Assembly: GCA_024707265.1 (NCBI GenBank)
Contig: JANQAB010000008.1
Location: 62,001-126,000 of the forward strand
Source of the DNA: Sporocytophaga sp.
GTDB taxonomy: Bacteria; Bacteroidota; Bacteroidia; Cytophagales; Cytophagaceae
Direction: 5' to 3'
DNA length: 64,000 nt
Position 1 is the stretch's first letter. Every line of letters starts with the position of its first letter. The position numbers and the translations under genes were made by a program. Positions 37,503 through 45,905 of this stretch are shown piece by piece. The notes beneath the pieces were generated by a model. It saw nothing but the letters and a program-made list of their open reading frames with translations, made no database searches and was not told the DNA's origin.

Positions 37503-38393
37503 CTATTCACAAAGGTGCATGGTATATAGATCAAAGAACTTATGGTCGAAAACTTCATCAAAGTTATAACCAAAATGAAGGCTGGAAGGCTTATCTCCGA
37601 ACGAAATGTTTTTGATATATTTATAAAGCTTTTTATATAAAATTGAATCAGGAGTGATTTCTCCGAATATAGTCACTGGTACCAATTCCGGGTTTATCTG
37701 AAGCTGGTCCATCACAAACATGGTGAAGTATACGAAATCTTCCGGACTTATATAATTAAAGGAATTACAATACTCTAAATTTTTACTTCGCTTTACCAGG
37801 ATGGTCATGTACTGATTTTCGACATTGATCACTACCGATAAATCCTGTTTATTGGTTCCGGTAAGTAAAACGCCTTCAATCAGTGGGCTTGTATGATGTA
37901 CAACCTTTACCTTCTTGGAAGGGTATCTTAAGTTAAACCATTCGATTATTTTTTTATCTGCGGAAAAGATATTTACAGCATCCAGCCTGTTCTGACGATA
38001 ATAATATACTTCATCATTGTTGTCATCAGAAAAATGACAATTGATATGCAGGTAGTCTTTCAGATATTGTTTCTCAAATAAGGAGAAAGGAATTAAAGAG
38101 AAGCATGTATTTTTTATAGCTAGTCTCACATCCTTCCAAAACCCGGCTTGCAGTAAAGCGTGGTCTTCATAAAGAAGACTCAATTGCCCGAGCAACTGAT
38201 CTGGTGTGCGTATATTCAGCAGCTGATAATCTTCAAGCAACAGGCATCTGTTTTTTACAGAATCTGTAATACAAATTCGGAAGAGATCTTTACTTACCTG
38301 AAGTGAAAGAGTATACCTTGCAATCAAGTCCACATTGAACTGATCGTCTTTTATTTTTTTATTTAACTTGTACTGCGCTGTTAGTTCTTCCAT
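37503..38393 (-). CDS. DUF3822-family protein
   Basis: The 296-aa protein matches the Bacteroidota-specific DUF3822 in context and general layout: no signal peptide, mixed alpha/beta, and a conserved tail (SSLHFGYNFDEVFDHKFFDLY). The fold may be actin/FtsA-like (ASKHA), which is my inference from family lore and not visible as motifs here. It is first in a two-gene unit with coaD. A function in CoA or cell-envelope metabolism has not been shown. Confidence 0.7.
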   Translation of the reverse strand: MEELTAQYKLNKKIKDDQFNVDLIARYTLSLQVSKDLFRICITDSVKNRCLLLEDYQLLNIRTPDQLLGQLSLLYEDHALLQAGFWKDVRLAIKNTCFSLIPFSLFEKQYLKDYLHINCHFSDDNNDEVYYYRQNRLDAVNIFSADKKIIEWFNLRYPSKKVKVVHHTSPLIEGVLLTGTNKQDLSVVINVENQYMTILVKRSKNLEYCNSFNYISPEDFVYFTMFVMDQLQINPELVPVTIFGEITPDSILYKKLYKYIKNISFGDKPSSLHFGYNFDEVFDHKFFDLYTMHLCE

Positions 38394-38531
38394 CTTAACA
38401 AAATATTCACATTGCCTGGGGAATAATGTGGATAAATGGTTAATAATTTATTTCTCTTTAAAATTAACCAAATTTTCACTGTTGAAAATATTTTTTCCAC
38501 AAAAATGTTAAAATGTGGAAAAACTATTTTT
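38394..38531. promoter_or_regulatory. AT-rich spacer with three DnaA-box-like 9-mers
   Basis: This short AT-rich spacer between two minus-strand genes holds one perfect DnaA-box 9-mer (TGTGGATAA at 38427-38435, the complement of TTATCCACA) and two one-mismatch variants in opposite orientation (TTTTCCACA at 38493-38501 and TGTGGAAAA at 38514-38522). The last two also form an inverted repeat. It could be a minor origin-like or DnaA-regulated promoter region for DUF3822-coaD. With only three boxes the evidence is thin. Confidence 0.4.
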
Positions 38532-39044
38532 TTAATTGATCCCTTTCTGAAGAATATATCCCTTTAGATTTAACAGTTCTGTACTGGTTTTACCAAGGCG
38601 AAAAATATTATGGAACAAAGTGGCATCTTTTTTTTGAATGTCTTCAAGGTTCCAGAATTTAACTTCTTCAATAATCTGGCTGTCTGATTCCATTTCAGGG
38701 TCTTTCCCTATTTTTAATTTTCCTCCTGTTTCTTCTATTGCAAAGAAGAGCTCAACTTCGTGAAATGGAGGATGAAGGTATTCATGAGTGAAAAGGAAAT
38801 TTTTGCTCCTGACTATAAGTCCGGTTTCTTCATAAATCTCACGTATCAGAGATTCTTCGGCTGATTCTCCGAAATTTATTCCACCTCCCGGAGGAGCATA
38901 AAAGAACTTATTTTTACCTATGGTAAGGTGTTTAATCAGTAGTACCTCGGAGGTGTTCCTGAATAATAATCCACGTACTTTTACCCTTGTTTTATTTCCA
39001 TAGATATCAATGATATCCTTTTGAAGTTCTTGAATATCTTCCAT
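38532..39044 (-). CDS. Nudix hydrolase (tandem copy 2)
   Basis: A 170-aa single-domain Nudix protein. The Nudix box reads GGGINFGESAEESLIREIYEETGL, matching Gx5Ex7REUxEExGU, split here as PPGGGINFGESAEESLIREI and YEETGL. It is a close paralogue of the gene directly upstream (39049-39549), sharing HLTIGKNKFFYAPPGGG, LIREI/F.EETGL, DPEME and a C-terminal LLNLKGY tail. The two are separated by 4 bp, so they are co-transcribed and arose by tandem duplication. Substrate is unknown. Confidence 0.87.
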   Translation of the reverse strand: MEDIQELQKDIIDIYGNKTRVKVRGLLFRNTSEVLLIKHLTIGKNKFFYAPPGGGINFGESAEESLIREIYEETGLIVRSKNFLFTHEYLHPPFHEVELFFAIEETGGKLKIGKDPEMESDSQIIEEVKFWNLEDIQKKDATLFHNIFRLGKTSTELLNLKGYILQKGIN

Positions 39045-39048
39045 ACCC

Positions 39049-39549
39049 TTAATTATTCCCTCTATTAAGAAAATATCCTTTAAGGTTTAATAGTTCAGAC
39101 TTGGTACTGGCCAGACGAAAAATGTTGTGGAATAAACCGGCATCCTTTTTTTGAATCTCTGAAAGGCTCCAGAATTTAACTTCTTTAATAATCTGATGCT
39201 CCAGTCCCATCTCTGGATCTTTTCCTAATGAAAGGGTTCCTCCAATTTCTTCAACTTCAAAGAAAAGTTCTATCGCATGCAAGGGAGGTTCCAAGTATTC
39301 ATGAGTAAGGAGAAATGACTTGATTCTTATAATTAGCCCCGTCTCTTCAGAAAATTCACGGATCAGAGACTCTTCCGCCGATTCACCAAAATTTACCCCA
39401 CCACCAGGAGGAGCATAGAAGAATTCATTTTTACCGATAGTCAAGTGCTTGACTAATAGTATTTCGGAGTTTCTGAACAATAATCCGCAAACCCTGACCC
39501 TGATTTTATTTCCGTAAGTATTGATTATTTCCTTGTGATGCTCTTCCAT
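39049..39549 (-). CDS. Nudix hydrolase (tandem copy 1)
   Basis: A 166-aa paralogue of the next gene downstream. The Nudix box is PPGGGVNFGESAEESLIREF followed by SEETGL. Both copies keep every catalytic Glu of the box, so neither looks inactive. The N-terminal region IRVRVCGLLFRNSEILLVKH is shared with the sister copy. Its ATG lies within about 5 bp of the start region of the divergent helicase gene, so promoters for both must overlap the neighbouring coding sequence. Confidence 0.87.
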   Translation of the reverse strand: MEEHHKEIINTYGNKIRVRVCGLLFRNSEILLVKHLTIGKNEFFYAPPGGGVNFGESAEESLIREFSEETGLIIRIKSFLLTHEYLEPPLHAIELFFEVEEIGGTLSLGKDPEMGLEHQIIKEVKFWSLSEIQKKDAGLFHNIFRLASTKSELLNLKGYFLNRGNN

Positions 39550-39553
39550 ATTA

Positions 39554-40981
39554 TTGCAATTTATCGGAAATTTGTGTCCTGTGCGACCTTCTGCTTTAAT
39601 TTCCTCTAACTTCCCTTTTGAACCTACCTACGGTCAGCAAGCTGTATTCAAAATGCTGGACGATTTCCTCTTTTCAAGGCAAATGAAAAAGCCTGTTTTT
39701 CTTTTAAAGGGGTATGCAGGAACAGGTAAAACAACATTGGTCAGTGCCCTTGTAAAAGCTCTGGAAAGTCTGGAGATGCCCGTTGTACTTATGGCCCCTA
39801 CAGGAAGGGCAGCTAAGGTTATGAGCAACTATTCAGGCCGAAAAGCTTTTACCATTCATAAACAAATCTATGTAAGGGAGGAGGATTCTGCTAGCGGAAA
39901 CCTTCAGTTCAGAAGAAAAAAGAACCTTTTTGCCAACACATTATTCATTGTTGATGAGGCTTCCATGATTTCAGACGATGGAGATTTCGGAGAAAGAAAG
40001 TTACTCACAGATCTAGTTGAATTTGTCTTCGAGAGAAAGTCTAATCGATTAATGCTTATCGGTGATAATGCTCAGCTTCCTCCAATAAAAAGGGAAATAA
40101 GTCAGGCACTGGAGGGAGATTATCTGCAGATCAATTTCGGTGTTGACCTTGTAGAATACGAACTCAATGAAGTGGTAAGGCAGGAACAAGCTTCAGGGAT
40201 TTTATTCAACGCGACTTCTCTTCGTACTAACCTGTCTAAAGAAAACTTCGATATCCGCTTTACAACGAAAGGATATAAGGATTTTTATAAAATGACTGGT
40301 GAAAAGCTGGAAGAGGGTTTGAGATATGCTTATGACAAGTACGGAGAAGAAAATACGGTTATTATTTGCAGGTCTAATAAATCTGCGACACAATACAATA
40401 ATTATGTTCGCAGAGCCATACGCTTCTGCGAAAGTGAAATTGAAGCAGGAGATCTATTAATGGTTGTCAGAAACAACTATACAGTCCTGGAAGAAGGTAC
40501 TACCCCTGGCTTTATTGCTAACGGTGATTTTGCAGAGATCAGGAAAATCAGAAGTATTACAGAAGCTCATGGTTTTCGCTTTGCAAAAGTTGAACTTCAG
40601 CTAATTGATTATCCAGATCTTCCTGCTTTCGAAACGTTCATTTTCCTGGATACTCTTCATAGCTTTACACCTTCGATATCACAAGAGGAGAACAAAAAGC
40701 TATATGACTCCGTGCTTCAGGATTATCTTGACATAAAGACTAAAAAGGACAGGGTTGATGCCATCAGGAAAGATCCATACCTTAATGCCCTTCAGGTAAA
40801 ATTTGCTTATGCTTTAACTTGTCATAAATCCCAAGGTGGGCAGTGGAAAGCTGTTTTTGTTGATCAAGGGTATCTCACGGAAGAACAAGTCAATAAAGAA
40901 TTTGCAAGATGGTTATATACAGCAGTTACCAGAGCATCAGAGGAATTGTTTCTAGTGAACTTTAACGGTAAATTTTTCTGA
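39554..40981 (+). CDS. RecD-like/UvrD_C_2 ATP-dependent DNA helicase
   Basis: The 475-aa protein has a Walker A motif GYAGTGKTT at about residues 53-61, a Walker B region TLFIVDEASMIS, a LIGDNAQLPPI motif III, and a C-terminal UvrD_C_2 segment ALTCHKSQGGQWKAVFVD. This is a superfamily 1B helicase of the RecD2/small AAA helicase type widespread in Bacteroidota. The frame is open from a TTG at 39554, but a TTG at 39572 or GTG at 39581 are equally possible starts, because the conserved region begins at NFPFEPTYGQQ. Confidence 0.87.
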   Translation: MQFIGNLCPVRPSALISSNFPFEPTYGQQAVFKMLDDFLFSRQMKKPVFLLKGYAGTGKTTLVSALVKALESLEMPVVLMAPTGRAAKVMSNYSGRKAFTIHKQIYVREEDSASGNLQFRRKKNLFANTLFIVDEASMISDDGDFGERKLLTDLVEFVFERKSNRLMLIGDNAQLPPIKREISQALEGDYLQINFGVDLVEYELNEVVRQEQASGILFNATSLRTNLSKENFDIRFTTKGYKDFYKMTGEKLEEGLRYAYDKYGEENTVIICRSNKSATQYNNYVRRAIRFCESEIEAGDLLMVVRNNYTVLEEGTTPGFIANGDFAEIRKIRSITEAHGFRFAKVELQLIDYPDLPAFETFIFLDTLHSFTPSISQEENKKLYDSVLQDYLDIKTKKDRVDAIRKDPYLNALQVKFAYALTCHKSQGGQWKAVFVDQGYLTEEQVNKEFARWLYTAVTRASEELFLVNFNGKFF

Positions 40982-41031
40982 TAAATGGCAGGAAAATTGT
41001 TAGTTTTAAAAGAAAAAAATTAGAATACGAT

Positions 41032-41430
41032 ATGAAGCCTTTGGTAATATATAGCCTTACTTTTTTTCTAGCATTAGTTTTAAACATTGAGACGAAAGCT
41101 CAGACTGCTAACGGTGCAGTCCTGGAATTTGCAGAAAAGTCTTATGAATTCGGAGATATTGTTCAGGGTGATTCTGTAAAACACGTTTTTAAATTTACCA
41201 ATACAGGCAATGCTCCACTTATGTTAAGGGAAGTATTGACAACATGTGGGTGCACAGTTCCTAAATTTTCAAAAGAACCGGTGATGCCTGGTAAAGAAGG
41301 CGAAATTCTTGTGAAATTTAATTCAGAAGGAAAAGAGGGCCGGTTAACCAAAGTGATTACTATCCTAAGTAATGCAACGAATAATCCTGCAAGAGTTAAT
41401 ATAGTGGTTAATATCCAGCCTAAGAAATAA
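41032..41430 (+). CDS. Secreted DUF1573-domain protein
   Basis: The 132-aa protein has a signal peptide ending ALVLNIETKAQ and then one DUF1573 immunoglobulin-like domain, with the family hallmarks YEFGDIVQGDSVKHVFKFTNTG and TTCGCTVPKFSKEPVMPG. The two Cys in TTCGC and the PG turn are intact. Such proteins are periplasmic or surface exposed; their function is not established. It is the only gene between the helicase and the convergent DUF423 gene, whose stop lies 10 bp away. Confidence 0.85.
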   Translation: MKPLVIYSLTFFLALVLNIETKAQTANGAVLEFAEKSYEFGDIVQGDSVKHVFKFTNTGNAPLMLREVLTTCGCTVPKFSKEPVMPGKEGEILVKFNSEGKEGRLTKVITILSNATNNPARVNIVVNIQPKK

Positions 41431-41440
41431 CTTTATTTTA

Positions 41441-41818
41441 TCAGAAGTTTTTCAAAATACTGATCAAAACAAAGATCCATCCTGCAATAAGGAATAACCC
41501 TCCGATGGGAGTCACAGCTCCCCATTTGGATACATTTGTAAGGCAAAGCACATACAAGGATCCACTGAAGATGATTATACCTGTTGTAAAGCAGTATCCT
41601 GAGTAATTAAGAGTTTTGATATCTCCTTTAATAAGGAGCAAAAGCCCGATGAATAACAGAGCAAAAGTGTGGTAAAACTGATATTTTACAGCTGTTTCAA
41701 ATACGTCTGCTCTTCCGATTTTAATAAGGTAATCTTTCAGCTTATGAGCTCCGAAAGCTCCGATCATTACAGATAAGGCTCCTGAAATGGAACCTATTGT
41801 TAGGAATAATTTATGCAT
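41441..41818 (-). CDS. DUF423-family membrane protein
   Basis: The 125-aa protein has four hydrophobic helices and the DUF423 opening GALSVMIGAFGAHKLKDYL. The family (YwdK/YgdD) is widespread, small and of unknown function. It starts 12 bp after the yggS stop on the same strand, so it is probably the second gene of that operon. Confidence 0.87.
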   Translation of the reverse strand: MHKLFLTIGSISGALSVMIGAFGAHKLKDYLIKIGRADVFETAVKYQFYHTFALLFIGLLLLIKGDIKTLNYSGYCFTTGIIIFSGSLYVLCLTNVSKWGAVTPIGGLFLIAGWIFVLISILKNF

Positions 41819-41830
41819 GATATTTTTAAT

Positions 41831-42505
41831 TTATAAGTAATTTCTTGATCCGAATATAGCATTTCCAACCCTCACCATAGTACTTCCCGACTCACAAGCT
41901 AATTTATAATCAGAACTCATACCAATAGACAATTCTTCCATTTTTATCTGATCACTCTGAAAAGATGATTTAATCTGATTAAAGAGTTTTTGTATATGCT
42001 GAAACTCTTTTTTTATTTGACTTTCATTATCAGTGTTACTTGCCATACCCATTAACCCTGAAATTCGAATATTCTTCAGAGTTTTAAGTTCCTCAGATTG
42101 TATGGTAATGAAAAGTTCTTCTTCAGAAAAGCCAAACTTTGTTTCTTCCTGAGCTATGTGGATCTGTAAGAGACAGTTGATAATCCGGTCATTTTTTTTA
42201 GCCTCTTTATCTATTTCTTTTAATAATTTGAAAGAATCTACCGAATGGATCAGATGAATGAATGGAGCAATGTATTTGATTTTATTGCTTTGCAGGTGAC
42301 CAATCAAATGCCAGCGAATATTTTTAGGAAGAACTTCATATTTTGACACTAGTTCCTGAACTTTATTTTCTCCAAAATCTGTTTGTCCTGAGTTGTAGGC
42401 TTCTAAAATGGTTTCTGAAGGGTAAGTTTTGGAAACTGCAATTAATCCGGTTTTATACGGATCTAAAAAAGATCGGATTTTCTGAAGATTTTGTGAAATA
42501 CTCAT
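41831..42505 (-). CDS. yggS: YggS-family pyridoxal-phosphate homeostasis protein
   Basis: YggS/PROSC binds PLP and keeps free PLP and amino/keto acid pools balanced. I choose the ATG at 42505 (SISQNLQKIRSF). Motifs are GLIAVSKTYPSE with the PLP lysine, DFGENKVQELVSKYE, WHLIGHLQSNKIKYI and SIGMSSDYKLACESGSTMVR. The length of about 224 residues is typical of bacterial members. A longer frame begins at 42532, but its extra residues do not match the family start. Confidence 0.93.
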   Translation of the reverse strand: MSISQNLQKIRSFLDPYKTGLIAVSKTYPSETILEAYNSGQTDFGENKVQELVSKYEVLPKNIRWHLIGHLQSNKIKYIAPFIHLIHSVDSFKLLKEIDKEAKKNDRIINCLLQIHIAQEETKFGFSEEELFITIQSEELKTLKNIRISGLMGMASNTDNESQIKKEFQHIQKLFNQIKSSFQSDQIKMEELSIGMSSDYKLACESGSTMVRVGNAIFGSRNYL

Positions 42506-42652
42506 TTGGGTCATTGGGCTCGTAAAAACCACGTAATTTTACTAAAAAATAGATAAAAGTTTAAATTCTTCAATTTATCTTAGCATTATTATTGCAAAGG
42601 GGTTGGAGAGATATTTAGTTTAAGTTAAAAGTCTTTTAAAAAAACTGGCAGG

Positions 42653-44206
42653 ATGGCGTTATTTGGAGCTATATTAAATAAAGGGATTAAGCTAGGCAAA
42701 AAGATTGAGAGTGAGCAGCGTTCTGCATTTGAAATGCAAAAAAAAGAGCTGAAAAAGCTTTTGAAGAAAGCCGCGGAAACACAGTTTGGTGAACATTATC
42801 ATTTTCAAAGAATACTTCAAAGTTTTAACAACGGGGGAGAAAGTTTTTATTCTGAATATAAAAGGAATGTGCCCGTCTGGAATTATAATCAGCTTTTTAA
42901 TAAGTGGTGGCATAAGAGCAAAGCAGGTGGACGCGATGTCACCTGGCCGGGAATAGTCCGATATTTTGCGTTAAGTTCCGGTACTTCAGAAGCTTCTACC
43001 AAGCATATTCCTTTAACAAAGGATATGATCAAATCCAATAAGCGAACTGGAATTCAACAAATCCTTACACTTTCTGCATATGACCTTCCAAGTGAGACTT
43101 TTGAAAAGGAAATTTTGATGCTTGGAGGAAGCACGGAGTTGCTCAAAGCAGGGTCATACTACGAAGGAGATTTGAGTGGAATTCAGGCGAGTAAAATCCC
43201 TTTGTGGTTTCACCTTTTTTATAAACCAGGAAGAAAGATTGCCAAAAACAGAGATTGGGATAAAAAGCTTAACGAAATTACTGTGAATGCCAAAAACTGG
43301 GATATCGGATTTGTTGTCGGGGTACCAGCCTGGATTCAGATAATGATGGAGCGGATTATCGAATATCACAAGGTCAGGAATATTCATGAGGTTTGGCCTA
43401 ATCTCAAAATATTTGTGCATGGTGGGGTTTCTTTTGAACCATACAAAAAGGGATTTGAAAAACTACTGGGGAAACCTTTGATCTATATGGAGACTTACCT
43501 GGCATCCGAAGGTTTTATAGCATTCCAGTCTAAACCCAATAGCAAATCCATGAAGCTTGTTTTGGATAATGGTTTGTTTTTCGAGTTTGTCCCTTTTAAT
43601 GAAAAAAATTTTAATCAGGATGGAGACTTAGTGGACAATCCTGAAACTCTGATGATACATCAGATAGAAGAGGGAGTGGATTATGCGCTGTTGTTGAGCA
43701 CAAATGCAGGTACCTGGAGATACCTGATCGGTGATGTAATCAGATTTGTATCTAAAGCTGAATCAGAAATAATTATTACAGGTAGAACAAAGCATTTTTT
43801 AAGTCTGTGTGGTGAGCATCTTTCTGTTGAAAATATGAACAAAGCTATCCATCAGGTTTCAGAGGAGTTCAATATTGAAATCAGAGAATTTACAGTTTCA
43901 GGTATTGAGCATGACTCTCTTTTTGCTCATCAATGGTTTATAGGTACTGACCAACAAGTGGACAAGGAAAAACTTAAACTTCGGCTTGATGAATATCTGA
44001 AACAATTGAATGATGATTACAGGGTAGAAAGAGGGCATGCACTGAAAGATATCTTTGTAAATGTAATTCCTTCAGCGGTTTTTTATAGATGGTTTAAAAG
44101 TAAAGGAAAAGAAGGAGGACAGAATAAATTTCCAAGGGTAATGAAAAAGGCATTGTTTGATGAATGGTCACAATTTGTGAAGCAGGAAACTGAAAACCTT
44201 CATTAA
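42653..44206 (+). CDS. GH3-family acyl-amido synthetase
   Basis: GH3 enzymes adenylate a carboxylic acid and join it to an amino acid; plant members conjugate auxin or jasmonate. The 517-aa bacterial protein keeps the ATP-binding signature RYFALSSGTSE, a YMETYLASEGFIAFQ acyl-adenylate region, and YLIGDVIRFVSK with the conserved Asp, then TGRTKHFLSLCGEHLS. Bacterial GH3 substrates are unknown. Its last base overlaps the first base of the LysE-type transporter gene, indicating coupled expression of synthesis and export. Confidence 0.88.
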   Translation: MALFGAILNKGIKLGKKIESEQRSAFEMQKKELKKLLKKAAETQFGEHYHFQRILQSFNNGGESFYSEYKRNVPVWNYNQLFNKWWHKSKAGGRDVTWPGIVRYFALSSGTSEASTKHIPLTKDMIKSNKRTGIQQILTLSAYDLPSETFEKEILMLGGSTELLKAGSYYEGDLSGIQASKIPLWFHLFYKPGRKIAKNRDWDKKLNEITVNAKNWDIGFVVGVPAWIQIMMERIIEYHKVRNIHEVWPNLKIFVHGGVSFEPYKKGFEKLLGKPLIYMETYLASEGFIAFQSKPNSKSMKLVLDNGLFFEFVPFNEKNFNQDGDLVDNPETLMIHQIEEGVDYALLLSTNAGTWRYLIGDVIRFVSKAESEIIITGRTKHFLSLCGEHLSVENMNKAIHQVSEEFNIEIREFTVSGIEHDSLFAHQWFIGTDQQVDKEKLKLRLDEYLKQLNDDYRVERGHALKDIFVNVIPSAVFYRWFKSKGKEGGQNKFPRVMKKALFDEWSQFVKQETENLH

Positions 44207-44838
44207 TGGCTGAAATTATTGCAAGTGCTCTAGGGTTTGCCGCATTGCTTGCATTGCTTCCTGGTCCTGTATTCTTTGCCCTTATTCAGACAAGTATTCA
44301 GAAGACTTTTAAGTATGCAGTCTTTTTTGCTTTAGGAGTTGCATTGAGTGACGTTTTTTTTATTCTCGCATCTTACCTCGGAATTTCAAATTTTATAGAT
44401 AATGCATACTTTGAAAAGATTATAAAATCTGCAGGAGGTGCGGTGTTGTGTCTTTTTGGATTGTTCTATTTTTTTAAACCTGAAGATAAAAAAGTTGGCC
44501 TTGAACCTATTCAAAAGGAATATAAGAAAGGCAACTTTATAATGAAAGGCATAGCGCTAAATTTCTTAAACCCATCAACATTCTTTTACTGGCTTGCTCT
44601 TACCAGCGTTGTTAGCGTTAAGTATAGCGACAATCAGGTTGATGTATTTACTTTTTTTACTATTTTGATCCTTTCGATTTTTGGAATGGATGTATTGAAG
44701 TCTTACCTGGCTCACAGGATTAAAAAGGTATTTACGAATAATACAATTTTAATATTGAATAAGCTGTTGGGTGGAATATTGGTACTAATCGGAGTAAACT
44801 TTTTGGTCTCTGCCTTTATAGGGAATACGTTTATTTAG
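44206..44838 (+). CDS. LysE-family amino-acid/metabolite exporter
   Basis: The 210-aa protein has six hydrophobic segments and the family signature LLPGPVFFALIQTSIQK near the N-terminus, then GVALSDVFFILASYLG and a NFLNPSTFFYW motif in the middle. LysE/RhtB exporters release amino acids or small derivatives. The ATG begins on the last base of the GH3 stop (TAATG). No other transport gene is nearby, so the GH3 product is an attractive but untested substrate. Confidence 0.88.
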   Translation: MAEIIASALGFAALLALLPGPVFFALIQTSIQKTFKYAVFFALGVALSDVFFILASYLGISNFIDNAYFEKIIKSAGGAVLCLFGLFYFFKPEDKKVGLEPIQKEYKKGNFIMKGIALNFLNPSTFFYWLALTSVVSVKYSDNQVDVFTFFTILILSIFGMDVLKSYLAHRIKKVFTNNTILILNKLLGGILVLIGVNFLVSAFIGNTFI

Positions 44839-44849
44839 TTCTCTGGGGA

Positions 44850-45905
44850 TTAATCCTCTAAAGCATTAGAGATAAAAGTAGATTTTAAAAACAGCCATAT
44901 CAGATAAATTATCATTGCCCAGAATAAATATACCTGATAATAATCATGAGTGTTTTTAAATCTGTTTTCTTTGATAATGCCTTTTTCAAAGGAGTCAATA
45001 AGTTTAAAGGTTTGTTCCAGGGCTTTTCTGTTAGAAGCTCTGAAAAACTTTCCATCACTTATTTGAGCAATTTTCCTTAAAGTTGTTTCATCAAGATGTG
45101 AATCGACATATGCTTTTTGGCCCTTCGAATCTTTTCCCCAGGCGACCTTTCCTTCACGACCAATTGCAATGGAATATATTTTTATTCCGAATGCTTTTGC
45201 CAGTTTAGCCGCCATGAGCGGGTTCAGATTTCCAGCTGTATTTTCTCCGTCACTTATTACAATCATCACTTTCGATTTTGATTGTGATTCACGCAGCCGG
45301 TTTATTGCTACACCTATTGCATTGCCTATGGCTGATCCTCCACTTTCTATCATCCCCGAATTCAGTTCTGCAATGAAACTTTGTATCAACTGATGGTCTG
45401 TTGTTAATGGTGATAAAGAAAAGGCATCACCAGAAAAGACGACAAGACCTATTCTGTCTTCCTTTCTGGATTCGATAAAGCGTGAAGCTATATTTTTAGC
45501 TGCAGAGAGTCTATTAGGATAAAGGTCTTCTAATTCCATAGATTCCGAAATATCCAGGACTAGAATGATATCAATACCCTCTTTATAGACTTCTGCAGTT
45601 TCGTTAGCCTTTTGAGGTCTGGCCAGCGCTAAAAGCAATAGCCAGATACTAATGATTATAAAAAAGTAGGGAATAAATCTGAGTTTGCCCACAAACCAGG
45701 AGTAATTTATATCCCTTAAGGGAAAAGCAACATCCAGCTTCTGTCTGAAACGATAATAAAAGGCCCATCTAAGCAAGACCAAAAGGGGAATTACCGGAAT
45801 CAGATACAGAAAGTAAAGAGAGTCCCAATGGTAAGACTTTAAAGTTGAAGGAAGAAACCAACTCCAGGAAAACCAGTCTGATATATCTTTTAAAAAATCA
45901 AACAT
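44850..45905 (-). CDS. BatA-like von Willebrand factor A membrane protein
   Basis: The 351-aa protein starts with a hydrophobic helix (YFLYLIPVIPLLVLLRWAF), a second one follows, and then a VWA domain with an intact MIDAS motif DISESME (DxSxS), SGDAFSLSPLTTD and VISDGENTAGN. A C-terminal helix (VYLFWAMIIYLIWLFL) anchors it. BatA belongs to the Bacteroides aerotolerance (Bat) family linked to MoxR chaperones. It overlaps the upstream gene by 8 bp. Confidence 0.85.
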   Translation of the reverse strand: MFDFLKDISDWFSWSWFLPSTLKSYHWDSLYFLYLIPVIPLLVLLRWAFYYRFRQKLDVAFPLRDINYSWFVGKLRFIPYFFIIISIWLLLLALARPQKANETAEVYKEGIDIILVLDISESMELEDLYPNRLSAAKNIASRFIESRKEDRIGLVVFSGDAFSLSPLTTDHQLIQSFIAELNSGMIESGGSAIGNAIGVAINRLRESQSKSKVMIVISDGENTAGNLNPLMAAKLAKAFGIKIYSIAIGREGKVAWGKDSKGQKAYVDSHLDETTLRKIAQISDGKFFRASNRKALEQTFKLIDSFEKGIIKENRFKNTHDYYQVYLFWAMIIYLIWLFLKSTFISNALED

